This document shows, one piece after another, positions 1 through 8,744 of a DNA stretch of 11,255 nt. Location of the stretch: assembly GCA_947445425.1 (NCBI GenBank), contig CANFFA010000041.1, forward strand, positions 1 through 11,255. The letters are read 5' to 3'. Under the pieces are notes generated by a model that worked only from the letters and a program-made list of their open reading frames with translations, searched no databases and was not told the DNA's origin. The position numbers and the translations under genes are program-made. This DNA comes from Paludibacteraceae bacterium (GTDB lineage Bacteria; Bacteroidota; Bacteroidia; Bacteroidales; Paludibacteraceae). Positions within the stretch are counted from its first letter, which is position 1; each line of letters opens with the position of its first letter.

Positions 1-50
1 AAAGTTCTTGACAATTACAAATTGTTCATTATTAATAATAAATCAACACC

Positions 51-3000
51 ATGGGATTTAACGATTTTTTAGGAAAAATTTTCGGAAATAAGGCGCAACG
101 TGACCTAAAAGAAATTACACCTTTCGTAGATAAGATCAAGGCGGTTTATACCGAAATTTCAAATCTTTCAAATGATGAACTTCGTGAAAGAACTGAATCA
201 CTTAAGGCTAGAATACAAGCGTATGTAGCTGTTGAGGTAGATAGAATTTCTGAGTTGAAAGCCAGTATTGAAGAGACTGAGATTAACCTCAGAGAGAAAA
301 TCTATACTGAAATAGATCGCTTAGAAAAAGAAATTACCGATAAATACGAAGAGGTCTTGGACGAGATTTTACCCGAGGCATTCAGCATTGTGAAAGATTC
401 GGCCCGTAGAATTTCAGAAAATTCAGAATTGATTGTTACTGCCAATGATTTTGACCGTGAATTGGCTACAAAATTTGATTTTGTAAGTATTAAAGGAGAT
501 AAGGCACACTATAAAAACGAATGGACCGTTGGTGGAAATACCATCAAATGGGAAATGGTGCATTATGATGTACAATTGTTCGGTGGTGTGGTTTTGCACA
601 AAGGTAAGATTTCTGAAATGGGTACGGGAGAAGGAAAAACGCTTGTTGCAACCTTACCAGTTTTCCTTAATGCTCTAACACGCAAAGGAGTACACGTAGT
701 TACTGTAAATGATTACCTATCCAAACGTGACTCTGAATGGATGGGACCTTTGTATATGTTCCACGGTTTATCGGTAGATTGTATCGACAAACACCGTCCA
801 AATTCCGATGAACGTCGTGAAGCTTATTTGGCGGATATTACTTTTGGAACCAACAATGAATTTGGTTTTGATTATTTAAGGGATAACATGGCAACCAGTC
901 CATCCGATTTGGTACAACGCAAACACAATTATGCCATTGTGGATGAGGTCGATTCAGTACTTATTGACGATGCTCGTACGCCTTTGATTATCTCCGGACC
1001 CGTTCCTAAAGGTGAAGACCAACTTTTTGAAGAATTACGTCCTAAAGTAGAGCGTTTAGTAACAACTCAAAAGACGCTTGCAACCAAATACCTAGCAGAT
1101 GCTCGTAACTTGATGAAGTCAAGTGATGAGAAAGAGCGAGAAGAAGGAGCATTGGCATTGTTTCGCTCTTACAAAGGGATGCCAAAAAACAAACCTTTGA
1201 TCAAGTATTTAAGTGAACAAGGTGTTAAAGCCATCTTGCTTAAAACCGAAGAGAATTATATGCAAGAAAATAATCGGAACATGCACATTGCCACTGATCC
1301 GCTTTATTTTGTAATTGATGAACGCAACAATTCTATCGAACTTACTGACAAAGGTATAGATCTAATCACTGACAATAGTGATGATGCTCATTTCTTCGTT
1401 CTTCCAGATGTTGGAAGCGAAATTGCTGAGTTAGAGAAAAATAAAACTCTATCGACAGAAGAACGTCAAAACATAAAAGATGAAATTCTTCAATCATATT
1501 CTGTTAAATCAGAGCGCGTTCACACCATTAATCAATTATTGAAAGCATATTCATTATTTGAAAAAGATGTGGAGTATGTATTGATGGACAATAAGGTTAA
1601 AATTGTTGATGAACAAACAGGTCGTATCATGGACGGTCGTCGCTATTCTGACGGTTTGCACCAAGCGATTGAAGCCAAAGAAAGAGTAACTGTAGAGGCT
1701 GCTACACAAACCTTTGCAACGGTTACCTTACAAAATTATTTCCGTATGTATCACAAGCTTTCGGGTATGACGGGTACTGCAGAAACAGAGGCTGGTGAGT
1801 TATGGGACATCTACAAATTAGATGTGGTGGTCATTCCAACCAATAGGCCGATTTCACGTAAAGACATGGAAGACCGTGTTTACAAAACCAAACGCGAAAA
1901 ATACAATGCGGTAATTGATGAAGTGGCCCAATTGGTAGAAGCAGGACGTCCAGTATTGGTGGGTACTACTTCAGTTGAAATTTCAGAATTACTCAGCCGT
2001 ATGCTTAACGGCCGTAAAATCAGACACAATGTACTAAATGCCAAGTTGCACCAACGTGAGGCGGATATTGTAGCAGAAGCTGGTCAAACAGGAACGGTAA
2101 CCATTGCTACCAATATGGCGGGTCGTGGTACAGATATTAAATTAACTGCGGAAGTAAAAGCAGCAGGTGGTTTGGCAATCATCGGAACAGAGCGTCACGA
2201 AAGCCGTCGTGTCGATCGTCAGTTACGGGGTCGTGCGGGTCGTCAAGGGGATCCAGGATCGTCTATATTCTATGTTTCTTTAGAAGATAACTTGATGCGT
2301 CTGTTTGGTTCTGAAAGGATTTCGGGCATTATGGATAAGCTTGGATTTGAAGAGGGTGAAATGATTGAACATTCCATGATTTCAAAATCTATTGAACGTG
2401 CACAAAAGAAAGTAGAAGAAAACAATTTCGGTGTTCGTAAACGTTTATTGGAGTACGATGATGTAATGAACTCTCAACGTGAAGTGGTTTATTCTAAACG
2501 TCGCCATGCTTTGATGGGTGAACGTATCGGCGTGGACATCACCAATATGATTTACGACGCAGCTGATAGTGCTGTAGAAAATGCTAAAAACAGTGGTGAT
2601 TTTGAAGAGTTACAAGAGTCATTATTGAAAGTTTTTGCAATGGATGCTCCATTCGACGAGGAAGCTTTCAGCTCAATGAAAACGAATAATTTGAGCAACA
2701 AAACTGCCGATGCTGCTTTGGATACCTTCAAACGCAAAATGGATAAATTGGCTGCTTCAGCACATCCTGTAATTAAAGATGTGTATGAGAAAAAAGGTCA
2801 GCAGTATGAAAATATTCTCATTCCAGTTTCTGACGGCAAACGTATTTTCAATATTACAACCCCTCTTAAAGCTGCCTATAACAATGAGGCCAAAGAGCTT
2901 GTAACAGAATTTGAAAAACAAACCTTGTTGTTTATCATTGATGATGAATGGAAAGAGCACCTTCGCCAATTGGACGAATTGCGTAATTCGGTTCAAAATG

Positions 3001-3365
3001 CAAGTTACGAACAAAAGGATCCACTGTTAATTTACAAACTTGAATCTTTTGGTCTATTCAAAGAGATGATTGACAGCATCAATCGTAAAGTTTTGGCAAT
3101 ATTAACCCGCGGTCAGGTGCCGATGCGTGAGCCAGAACAAGTACGAGAAGCCAAAATTGAAAAGCATATTGATTTCAGTAAATACAAAACCCAAAAAGCT
3201 GAAATTGGCAATGGCGATTCAGAAGATCCAACGAAACAAGATACTCGTGAAAAGCAACGTTCAGAACCCATCCGTGTAGATAAAAAGGTTGGGCGAAATG
3301 ACGATTGCCCTTGTGGTAGTGGTAGAAAATACAAAAGTTGCCACGGAGCTGCTTTTAATTCATAA
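51..3365 (+). CDS. secA: SecA preprotein translocase ATPase
   Basis: This is the cytosolic motor ATPase that pushes unfolded preproteins through the SecYEG channel. Visible motifs are Walker A GTGEGKT (residues 191-197), the DEVD Walker B/DEAD-type box (298-301), the [11 protein letters not shown] segment, NMAGRGTD (688-695) in the second helicase half, and the arginine-finger region [12 protein letters not shown] (723-734). The C-terminus ends in a SEC-C zinc motif with ligands C1086, C1088, C1097 and H1098. At 1104 residues it is longer than the roughly 900-residue E. coli protein. The extra length includes a Glu/Lys-rich, probably coiled-coil insertion at about residues 60-115, before the first ATPase motif, which I associate with Bacteroidota SecA. 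The ATG follows an AT-rich leader without an obvious Shine-Dalgarno sequence, and [14 protein letters not shown] matches the usual family start. The gene appears intact, and a strong terminator hairpin follows it. Confidence 0.98.
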   Translation: MGFNDFLGKIFGNKAQRDLKEITPFVDKIKAVYTEISNLSNDELRERTESLKARIQAYVAVEVDRISELKASIEETEINLREKIYTEIDRLEKEITDKYEEVLDEILPEAFSIVKDSARRISENSELIVTANDFDRELATKFDFVSIKGDKAHYKNEWTVGGNTIKWEMVHYDVQLFGGVVLHKGKISEMGTGEGKTLVATLPVFLNALTRKGVHVVTVNDYLSKRDSEWMGPLYMFHGLSVDCIDKHRPNSDERREAYLADITFGTNNEFGFDYLRDNMATSPSDLVQRKHNYAIVDEVDSVLIDDARTPLIISGPVPKGEDQLFEELRPKVERLVTTQKTLATKYLADARNLMKSSDEKEREEGALALFRSYKGMPKNKPLIKYLSEQGVKAILLKTEENYMQENNRNMHIATDPLYFVIDERNNSIELTDKGIDLITDNSDDAHFFVLPDVGSEIAELEKNKTLSTEERQNIKDEILQSYSVKSERVHTINQLLKAYSLFEKDVEYVLMDNKVKIVDEQTGRIMDGRRYSDGLHQAIEAKERVTVEAATQTFATVTLQNYFRMYHKLSGMTGTAETEAGELWDIYKLDVVVIPTNRPISRKDMEDRVYKTKREKYNAVIDEVAQLVEAGRPVLVGTTSVEISELLSRMLNGRKIRHNVLNAKLHQREADIVAEAGQTGTVTIATNMAGRGTDIKLTAEVKAAGGLAIIGTERHESRRVDRQLRGRAGRQGDPGSSIFYVSLEDNLMRLFGSERISGIMDKLGFEEGEMIEHSMISKSIERAQKKVEENNFGVRKRLLEYDDVMNSQREVVYSKRRHALMGERIGVDITNMIYDAADSAVENAKNSGDFEELQESLLKVFAMDAPFDEEAFSSMKTNNLSNKTADAALDTFKRKMDKLAASAHPVIKDVYEKKGQQYENILIPVSDGKRIFNITTPLKAAYNNEAKELVTEFEKQTLLFIIDDEWKEHLRQLDELRNSVQNASYEQKDPLLIYKLESFGLFKEMIDSINRKVLAILTRGQVPMREPEQVREAKIEKHIDFSKYKTQKAEIGNGDSEDPTKQDTREKQRSEPIRVDKKVGRNDDCPCGSGRKYKSCHGAAFNS

Positions 3366-3369
3366 TTTA

Positions 3370-3390
3370 TAATTAATAATTAATAATTAA
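3370..3390. repeat. AT-rich short repeat (TAATTAATAATT type)
   Basis: Directly behind secA, a TAATTAA unit recurs with overlapping copies. The same word, taattaataatt, forms the tandem repeat upstream of leuB (8630-8662). Its distal part is used as the base of the left arm of the secA terminator. It could be a dispersed intergenic repeat or simple AT-rich low-complexity sequence. Confidence 0.4.
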
Positions 3391-3439
3391 CTACTTAGTG
3401 AACTGTGCTTTGTTCACTAAGCAGTTAATTATTTTTTTT
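3382..3439 (+). terminator. Intrinsic terminator after secA
   Basis: Two 22-nt arms (3382-3403 and 3412-3433) pair with one mismatch (3393 against 3422) around an 8-nt loop. An unbroken run of eight T lies at 3432-3439. The hairpin begins 16 nt after the secA stop codon and its T-run ends 8 nt before the lgt ATG. It should separate secA from lgt transcription. Confidence 0.85.
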
Positions 3440-3447
3440 GTAAAACT

Positions 3448-4299
3448 ATGCTAAACTATATAATTTGGAATGTAGATCCAGCACTTCTACATTTGGGTCC
3501 ACTTACCATACGTTGGTACGGTTTGCTATGGGCATTGGGTATTTATGCCACTTTGTTGATTACACAAAAAATCTTCAAACATGAAAAGATATCTGAACTT
3601 TGGTTGGATAAGTTGTTCATGTACACAGTGATTGGTGCAGTAGTGGGAGCTCGTTTGGGGCATTGTTTGTTCTATGAATGGCAATTGCTACCTGAACCTG
3701 TAACATTTTTAGGGATCAGCTTTAAATACGGCAATCACTATTTAGGAAGTCCTTGGGAACTGCTCTATGTTTGGCGTGGTGGTTTGGCAAGTCATGGTGG
3801 AGCTATTGGTATTCTAATAGCCATGATTTTATACAATAAAAACGTTTCTAAAAAAGGGATCGTTTGGATATTTGATCGCCTACTCATCGGCGTTGCCCTT
3901 TGTGGTGCCTCTATTCGATTGGGTAATTTAATGAACTCAGAAATTTATGGTAATGCCACTTCCCTGCCCTGGGGTTTTATCTTTGTGCGTACCGGTGAAA
4001 CACAAGCCATGCACCCGACACAGATTTACGAAATCTTATATTGCCTTGCAACTTTCGTAATCCTTTGGTGGTTATATTGGAAAAAAGAAGCTTATAAGAA
4101 AAGTGGTTTAATTTTTGGGGTATTCTTAATCGGCGTTTTCGGCTCTCGCTTTTTATTAGAATTCATCAAATTAAACCAAGAGGCATTTGAGTCTAGTATG
4201 CCAATCAATATGGGGCAAATTCTCAGCCTTCCATTTATAGTATGGGGAATAACTCTTATTTTTAGGGCTTTGAAATTATCAAAAAAAACTACACTATAA
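3448..4299 (+). CDS. lgt: Prolipoprotein diacylglyceryl transferase (Lgt)
   Basis: Lgt is an inner-membrane enzyme that moves diacylglycerol from phosphatidylglycerol to the lipobox cysteine of prolipoproteins, the first step of lipoprotein maturation. The 283-residue length is normal for the family. The Lgt signature is visible as an R-L-G-N-x-x-N-x-E-x-x-G pattern (R157, N160, N163, E165, G168). The RGGLASHGG segment contains the conserved histidine H116, and HPTQIYE occupies 189-195. Several hydrophobic stretches, including about residues 18-40, 56-75, 117-130, 196-212 and 222-238, fit a multi-pass membrane protein. The start MLNYIIWNVDPALLHLGPLTIRWYG fits the family N-terminus. The ATG lies only 8 nt after the T-run of the secA terminator, so its promoter must overlap that hairpin or lie upstream of it. 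A run of eight A sits near the 3' end without disturbing the frame. Confidence 0.96.
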   Translation: MLNYIIWNVDPALLHLGPLTIRWYGLLWALGIYATLLITQKIFKHEKISELWLDKLFMYTVIGAVVGARLGHCLFYEWQLLPEPVTFLGISFKYGNHYLGSPWELLYVWRGGLASHGGAIGILIAMILYNKNVSKKGIVWIFDRLLIGVALCGASIRLGNLMNSEIYGNATSLPWGFIFVRTGETQAMHPTQIYEILYCLATFVILWWLYWKKEAYKKSGLIFGVFLIGVFGSRFLLEFIKLNQEAFESSMPINMGQILSLPFIVWGITLIFRALKLSKKTTL

Positions 4300-4415
4300 A
4301 GATAAGTACATGAACTCAAATAATCGACATTTTGTACGCTAGTGTTGAAACGATATGGCTGGGTACTTAAGAGCAATTTACTTATTTCAATTACACATTT
4401 GAAATTTACTACTTA

Positions 4416-5177
4416 ATGAACAAAAACAAACATACAGTTGAAACAGATTTTACGAAAGTAAAACCATATAATCAACACGAAGAGAAGACAGAGCAATTGG
4501 CAAGAATGTTCAATACCATTTCTGGCCAATATGACCAATTCAATGATTTGATGTCTTGGGGAATGGCAAGATTGTGGCGCAAGAGTGCTTTGAAAACACT
4601 TAAATCTTATCAGCCTAAACATATTCTTGACATTGCTGCAGGTACCGCAGATATGTGTATTAAAGCGCATGAGTATTTACAAGCAGATTTCGTGACTGGA
4701 GTAGATATTTCCAACGAAATGTTGGCGGTGGGACGCATTAAAGTATCAAATGTAAATCTAAGCTCTAAAATCAAATTAGAAGTTCAAGATTGCGCTAGTC
4801 TTGCTTTTGCTGATGCAAGTTTCGATGCCGCAACCATTGCTTTTGGCATTAGAAATTTCGAGAAATTGGATGAGAGTCTTCAACAAATCAACAGGGTATT
4901 AAAACCGAAAGGACATTTATTAATACTTGAAATGAACGAGCCCAAAAAAGGATGGTTACTCAAAGCATATTTTCTATATACCCGCATCTTTGTTCGCATG
5001 ACCGCCAAATACCTTTCCACAGATACAGATGCTTACGATTACTTAACAGCCTCCATGCACGCCTTTCCAAATGGGCAAGCATTGATTGACATCTTAATCA
5101 AAAATGGCTTTAAATTAAACATTCACAAGAAATTTACATTTGGTGTTTGCAGCATGTATTTGGTTGAGAAGGTTTAA
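4416..5177 (+). CDS. ubiE: Demethylmenaquinone methyltransferase (UbiE/MenG family)
   Basis: This is a class I SAM-dependent C-methyltransferase that makes the last ring methylation of menaquinone. Bacteroidota generally use menaquinone and not ubiquinone, so menG describes the likely role better than ubiE. The family N-terminal segment is seen as ARMFNTISGQYDQFNDLMSWG followed by LWR. SAM motif I is ILDIAAGTAD (residues 70-79). Later conserved stretches are FGIRNFEKLDESL, then RVLKPKGHLLILEMNEP, and the C-terminal GVCSMYLVEK. At 253 residues it is full length, with a slightly longer polar N-terminus than usual; the ATG at 4416 and a later internal Met are both possible starts. A 116-nt gap without a convincing terminator separates it from lgt on the same strand. 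Its last three codons form the base of the downstream hairpin. Confidence 0.93.
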   Translation: MNKNKHTVETDFTKVKPYNQHEEKTEQLARMFNTISGQYDQFNDLMSWGMARLWRKSALKTLKSYQPKHILDIAAGTADMCIKAHEYLQADFVTGVDISNEMLAVGRIKVSNVNLSSKIKLEVQDCASLAFADASFDAATIAFGIRNFEKLDESLQQINRVLKPKGHLLILEMNEPKKGWLLKAYFLYTRIFVRMTAKYLSTDTDAYDYLTASMHAFPNGQALIDILIKNGFKLNIHKKFTFGVCSMYLVEKV

Positions 5178-5241
5178 AACAGAAGTGACTTTTCCAAAGC
5201 AATAAGCTTTAGAAAAGTCACTTCTGTTTTAAACCTTTTTT
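5169..5241 (+). terminator. Long hairpin terminator between ubiE and phoH
   Basis: Arms at 5169-5200 and 5206-5237 pair over 31 base pairs with a single mismatch (5195 against 5211) and a 5-nt loop. Six T follow at 5236-5241. The hairpin includes the ubiE stop codon (5175-5177) and ends just before the opposing phoH stop codon (5241-5243), so the whole convergent gap is one structure. The T-tract best suits plus-strand termination. The same stem would also form in minus-strand RNA, but no good T-run follows it there. Confidence 0.88.
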
Positions 5242-6566
5242 CAAAGTAAGTCACTCGCCAGTTCGGACAAATAACTTCTCTCCCCTTTCATTAAATTAAT
5301 GTGAGCAAAAATACTCTGGCCACGCATTCGGTCGATCATGTAGACCAATCCATTGGAGAGCATATCCAAATAGGGTGAGTCAATTTGCTCAATATCACCG
5401 GTAAATATAATCTTAGTCCCCTCACCTGCTCGGGTAATGATCGTTTTTACTTCATGGGGTGTAAGATTCTGTGCTTCGTCAATAATCATAAACGTTTCAC
5501 TTAAACTTCGTCCCCTAATATAGGCTAAAGCCTCAATCACCAAACGTTCATTTTGAAGCATCTCATCAATCTGTCGTATTTCCTTTCCTTGGAAGGAAAA
5601 ATTGTGTTTGATTACATTCAAATTATCGAAAAGCGGCTGCATATAAGGTGCAATTTTTTGCTTTTCATCACCGGGCAAAAATCCTAAATCTTTATTTCCC
5701 AGAGCTACAATTGGTCGTGCCAAGAGTATCTGTTTATAGACTTCACTTTTATGAAGTGCGGCAGCAAGGGCCAAAAGCGTCTTACCAGTACCTGCCTTAC
5801 CCGTAATAGCCACCAACTTAATGTCATCATCCAGCAATAAATTCATGGCGAAAGTTTGCTCTGCATTTCGGGGTTCAATCCCAAAACAGCGTTCCTTATC
5901 GACTCTTTTCACCATTCCGGTTTGTTGAACCATTCTAGCCAATACACTAGCCCTGTTACTTTTAAGAATAAAACAAGATTGCGGTTCAATGTCTGCATGA
6001 AAATCAAATTCTTCAACCGGAACAGCACCTTCACCTTTGTACATTCGATCAATCAAGTCAGAATCTACATTTTCAAATACCTCATGATTTTCTTTGAAAA
6101 TTTTAATATCCGTAACTTTATCATTGATATAATCTTCCGCCTCCACACCCAAGGAGAGGGCCTTCATGCGCAAATTTATATCTTTGGAAATCAATATCGT
6201 TTTTCGAGCCAAATCCTTTTCTCTTAGTACAAAGGCTGCAGCTAAAATACGATGATCAGGCGTTCGTTCGACAAATGATTTTGAAATCAATTCTGGATAC
6301 TCTCCGCCGGTAAGAATAAATAACTTACCTTTCCCTTCTCCCAAATCTGCACCTTGTGTAAAAAGGGTATGATCAGCAATCAAATCCAATTCCCGAGCAA
6401 ACTCTCTGGCATTAAAGTTAATTTGTTCATTTCCCTTTTTGAAATGATCCAACTCTTCCAACACCACGATAGGAATGTAAATATCATTTTCTTCAAAATT
6501 ATGAATACAATTATAATCGTGAAGAATGACATTGGTGTCTAGTACGAAATTTTTCTTGGTTTTCAT
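5241..6566 (-). CDS. phoH: PIN domain-PhoH ATPase fusion protein (PhoH family)
   Basis: A fusion of an N-terminal PIN ribonuclease-like domain (about residues 5-150) to a C-terminal PhoH P-loop ATPase (about 230-441). The PIN part shows FVLDTN with D10, the LEELD acidic pair near 37-40, PDHR with D104 and SKD with D129, so the acidic metal-binding set looks complete. The ATPase part has EPRNAEQ (231-237), Walker A GKAGTGKT (256-263), Walker B MIIDEAQN (360-367) and FTGD (388-391). PIN-PhoH (PhoH2-type) proteins have been characterised elsewhere as RNA-unwinding and RNA-cleaving enzymes. A role in RNA processing or decay is therefore a reasonable family-level inference, but the substrate here is unknown. 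At 441 residues it is full length. It converges with ubiE and diverges from the peroxidase gene. The symbol reflects family membership only. Confidence 0.94.
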   Translation of the reverse strand: MKTKKNFVLDTNVILHDYNCIHNFEENDIYIPIVVLEELDHFKKGNEQINFNAREFARELDLIADHTLFTQGADLGEGKGKLFILTGGEYPELISKSFVERTPDHRILAAAFVLREKDLARKTILISKDINLRMKALSLGVEAEDYINDKVTDIKIFKENHEVFENVDSDLIDRMYKGEGAVPVEEFDFHADIEPQSCFILKSNRASVLARMVQQTGMVKRVDKERCFGIEPRNAEQTFAMNLLLDDDIKLVAITGKAGTGKTLLALAAALHKSEVYKQILLARPIVALGNKDLGFLPGDEKQKIAPYMQPLFDNLNVIKHNFSFQGKEIRQIDEMLQNERLVIEALAYIRGRSLSETFMIIDEAQNLTPHEVKTIITRAGEGTKIIFTGDIEQIDSPYLDMLSNGLVYMIDRMRGQSIFAHINLMKGERSYLSELASDLL

Positions 6567-6866
6567 AATATGAAGTTTAAAGGGTTAATTTTAACTAGAT
6601 TCACTTCTAAATTAATAACGATTCTGTTGAATTGTTCTAATTATTTAAAAATGTAACATTTTTTATTATTCCATTGTGAAAACATCATTTATTCGACTTA
6701 GTTCTTAAATTCTTTCAACTTTCTTTTCATTTAAATGTTATACAATAAATAGTCATACAAAGGCTCGTTTTTGCAGACTACATAACAAATAGAAACGACT
6801 TAATTACGATTCACTCTATTCATTATCAATCGCTAAGAAACTCTTAAAAAACAAAATCATTCCATT
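6567..6866. other. 300-nt intergenic region between divergent phoH and peroxidase genes
   Basis: This AT-rich region must hold the promoters of both divergent genes. I found no exact Bacteroidota-type -7 box (TAnnTTTG) on either strand, no strong hairpin, no tRNA-like fold, and no convincing open reading frame. TTTTTG at 6769-6774 lies in a plausible promoter zone for the peroxidase gene but lacks a proper partner. Both start codons are preceded by A/T-rich sequence without a Shine-Dalgarno motif. Confidence 0.5.
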
Positions 6867-7415
6867 ATGAAACTAAAATCAATATTATTCATCAGCTTAT
6901 CATTTTTTATCATGGAGACAACTCAAGGGCAAGATCATTTCTATAAATTCAAAGCCAATTCATTGCAAAACAAAGAAATAGGCATGGACAGTTACAAAGG
7001 CAAGGTTGTACTTGTGGTCAATGTAGCCAGCAAATGTGGTTTCACACCTCAATACAAAGGATTAGAGGCACTTTATCTAAAATACAAAGAGAAAGGGCTG
7101 GTCATTCTAGGGTTCCCCTGCAATCAGTTTGGTGGACAAGAACCTGGTACAGAGAAGGATATTGCTAATTTTTGTTCTTTAAACTACGGAGTTACTTTCC
7201 CACTTTTTTCTAAAATTGAAGTGAATGGTAAAAATGCAGATACACTCTATGTTTTCTTAAAAAACAATTTAAAAGGAACACTGGGCAATGACATCAAATG
7301 GAATTTCACAAAATTCTTATTGGACAAAAAAGGTAATCCTATTCAACGCTATGCTCCTACTACTAAACCCGAAGATATAGCAGCTGATATTGAAAAATTA
7401 CTCTCCGAAAAATAA
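6867..7415 (+). CDS. Glutathione peroxidase family thiol peroxidase, probably exported
   Basis: This reduces hydrogen peroxide or organic peroxides using a catalytic cysteine. The catalytic set is complete: C57 in NVASKCGFT, Q91 in NQFGGQEPG, and W145-N146 in WNF. A further cysteine, C103 in NFCSLNYG, sits where thioredoxin-dependent members carry the resolving cysteine. The enzyme is therefore more likely a thioredoxin-type peroxidase than a true glutathione enzyme; this is inference from family knowledge. Residues 1-22 look like a signal peptide (a positively charged start, hydrophobic LFISLSFFI, then a TQG-Q junction), which suggests export to the periplasm. No lipobox cysteine is present. 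At 182 residues it is the usual length of about 160 plus the leader. It stands alone, divergent from phoH and convergent with leuB. Confidence 0.93.
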   Translation: MKLKSILFISLSFFIMETTQGQDHFYKFKANSLQNKEIGMDSYKGKVVLVVNVASKCGFTPQYKGLEALYLKYKEKGLVILGFPCNQFGGQEPGTEKDIANFCSLNYGVTFPLFSKIEVNGKNADTLYVFLKNNLKGTLGNDIKWNFTKFLLDKKGNPIQRYAPTTKPEDIAADIEKLLSEK

Positions 7416-7424
7416 TCATAAAAA

Positions 7425-7451
7425 TGGCCAACTAATCAATTTAGTTGGCCA
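7425..7451. terminator. Hairpin between convergent peroxidase and leuB genes
   Basis: A perfect 11-bp stem (7425-7435 with 7441-7451) with a 5-nt loop. On the minus strand it is followed by TTTTTATGATTATTTTT, so it is best read as the terminator of the leu transcript. On the plus strand the tail is only weakly T-rich, so it may also end the peroxidase mRNA less efficiently. It starts 9 nt after the peroxidase stop codon. Confidence 0.7.
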
Positions 7452-7488
7452 ATCTTAATTCAATTAAAACGAATAGAATCACTCAGAA

Positions 7489-7507
7489 TTCTTGCCATCA
7501 GCAAGAA
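7489..7507. other. Small inverted repeat downstream of leuB
   Basis: A 7-bp stem, ttcttgc/gcaagaa, around the 5-nt loop catca. It lies between the leuB stop codon and the stronger hairpin at 7425-7451. There is no adjacent T-run on either strand, so it is not a convincing terminator on its own. Confidence 0.3.
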
Positions 7508-7537
7508 ATCAAAGTAATTTTTATTGTGAATAACACA

Positions 7538-8623
7538 TTATTTTTTAGACAGATAATTCACAATCCACTCCCCTACTTCAGTGGTAGAATAAGCTTTAGC
7601 CTTATCTGAAATGTCTTCAGTGACAATACCCGCCTCCATAGAAGCAGTTACTGCTTCGCGAATCCAAGCACCTTCTTCCATCATTCCGAAGGCATATTCA
7701 AACATCAATGCAGCAGATAAAATCGTAGCCAGAGGATTGGCAATATTTTTTCCGGTTGCTTGTGGATAAGAACCATGAATAGGCTCAAAAACGGAAGTAT
7801 GAATACCTACCGAAGCCGATGGCAACATACCCAATGAACCAGTAATTACAGAAGCTTCATCGGTAAGGATATCACCAAATAAGTTTTCAGTAACCATTAC
7901 GTCAAAGCTCTTTGGCCATTGAATGATGCGCATAGCTGCATTGTCAACAAACATAAATTCTGTTTCGATATCAGGATATTGTGGCGCAATTTCTTGGCCA
8001 ATTTGACGCCACAAACGTGAGGTTGCCAACACATTGGCTTTATCAACTATGGTTACTTTCTTAGACCGTTGTCCAGCATATTTATAAGCCAAATGCAAAA
8101 TACGCTCTACCTCTTCACGGGTATAAACACAAGTATCATAAGCAGTATTACCATCTTCGGCTCTACCTTGTGGGCGACCAAAATACATACCTCCTGTTAA
8201 CTCACGAATACACATAAAATCGGCACCGTCAATTAATTCTGCTCGCAAAGGTGATTTATGGATAAGTGATGGGAAAGTTGTAACCGGGCGAATATTAGCG
8301 TATAAACCTAATTCTTTGCGCATTTTCAACAAACCTTGTTCCGGACGAACTTTTGCAGAAGGATCATTATCATATTTTGGATCGCCAATGGCACCAAAAA
8401 GGACTGCATCCGATTTCATACACAAGTCGTGAGTAGCTTGTGGATAAGGCTCACCAACTGCATCAATGGCACAAGCCCCTACAATGGCATATTCATAAGT
8501 CAATTCATGACCAAACTTTTCGCAAATTACCTTGGTAACGTTCAAGGCTTGTTTTACAATTTCCGGACCAATACCATCACCAGGTAAAATCGCTAGATTC
8601 AAATGTTTTTTGGAAGTACTCAT
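7538..8623 (-). CDS. leuB: 3-isopropylmalate dehydrogenase
   Basis: LeuB catalyses the NAD-dependent oxidative decarboxylation of 3-isopropylmalate to 2-oxoisocaproate in leucine synthesis; related substrates such as 3-methylmalate are used in the citramalate route. The start motif GDGIGPEIV lies near residues 15-23. Substrate residues are recognisable as R102, R112, R140 in CIRELTGG, Y147 in MYFG, and K195 in VDKANVL. Metal ligands are D227 in FVDNAAM, with D251 and D255 in GDILTDEAS. The NAD-loop region is [18 protein letters not shown] (280-297). The YPQAT form replaces the APDIAG found in many other phyla; I recall it from Bacteroidota homologues, so I do not treat it as a defect. The 361-residue protein is full length and appears to be the last gene of the minus-strand leu block. 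It lies 121 nt after the synthase gene. Confidence 0.97.
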   Translation of the reverse strand: MSTSKKHLNLAILPGDGIGPEIVKQALNVTKVICEKFGHELTYEYAIVGACAIDAVGEPYPQATHDLCMKSDAVLFGAIGDPKYDNDPSAKVRPEQGLLKMRKELGLYANIRPVTTFPSLIHKSPLRAELIDGADFMCIRELTGGMYFGRPQGRAEDGNTAYDTCVYTREEVERILHLAYKYAGQRSKKVTIVDKANVLATSRLWRQIGQEIAPQYPDIETEFMFVDNAAMRIIQWPKSFDVMVTENLFGDILTDEASVITGSLGMLPSASVGIHTSVFEPIHGSYPQATGKNIANPLATILSAALMFEYAFGMMEEGAWIREAVTASMEAGIVTEDISDKAKAYSTTEVGEWIVNYLSKK

Positions 8624-8629
8624 CTTTGA

Positions 8630-8662
8630 TAATTAATAATTCATAATTAATAATTCATAATT
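8630..8662. repeat. 14-nt AT-rich tandem repeat upstream of leuB
   Basis: Two exact copies of taattaataattca (8630-8643 and 8644-8657) are followed by the start of a third (8658-8662). The repeat lies 6 nt upstream of the leuB start, inside the synthase-leuB gap and therefore in the leuB leader. The same core word occurs behind secA at 3370-3390. Confidence 0.75.
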
Positions 8663-8744
8663 GGGAGCTACTGAAAACGAATTTCGTAATTTCAATTCAG
8701 CAACTAAATATGTACAGAATGATCTGTTCGTTTCAAACAAAATC

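Noticed and set aside
11..25. Small palindrome acaatt-aca-aattgt upstream of secA
   Set aside because: A 6-bp AT-rich stem with a 3-nt loop is too weak for a terminator or operator, and upstream context is missing.
2757..3014. Antisense reading frames inside secA (also 2552-2737 and 3113-3334)
   Set aside because: They lie opposite a fully conserved coding region, have low-complexity translations and show no family resemblance.
4303..4369. Inverted repeat taagtac/gtactta downstream of lgt as a possible terminator
   Set aside because: The arms are only 7 bp, separated by about 53 nt, with no T-run after the second arm. The pairing is within chance for an AT-rich gap.
4300..4415. Promoter for ubiE
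   Set aside because: The nearest match, TACACATTTG, has the wrong internal spacing for TAnnTTTG and no clear -33 element.
8671..8700. Nested inverted repeat in the synthase-leuB gap
   Set aside because: The inner stem would need a one-base loop and the outer stem pairs only 4-5 bp, so no stable structure is supported.
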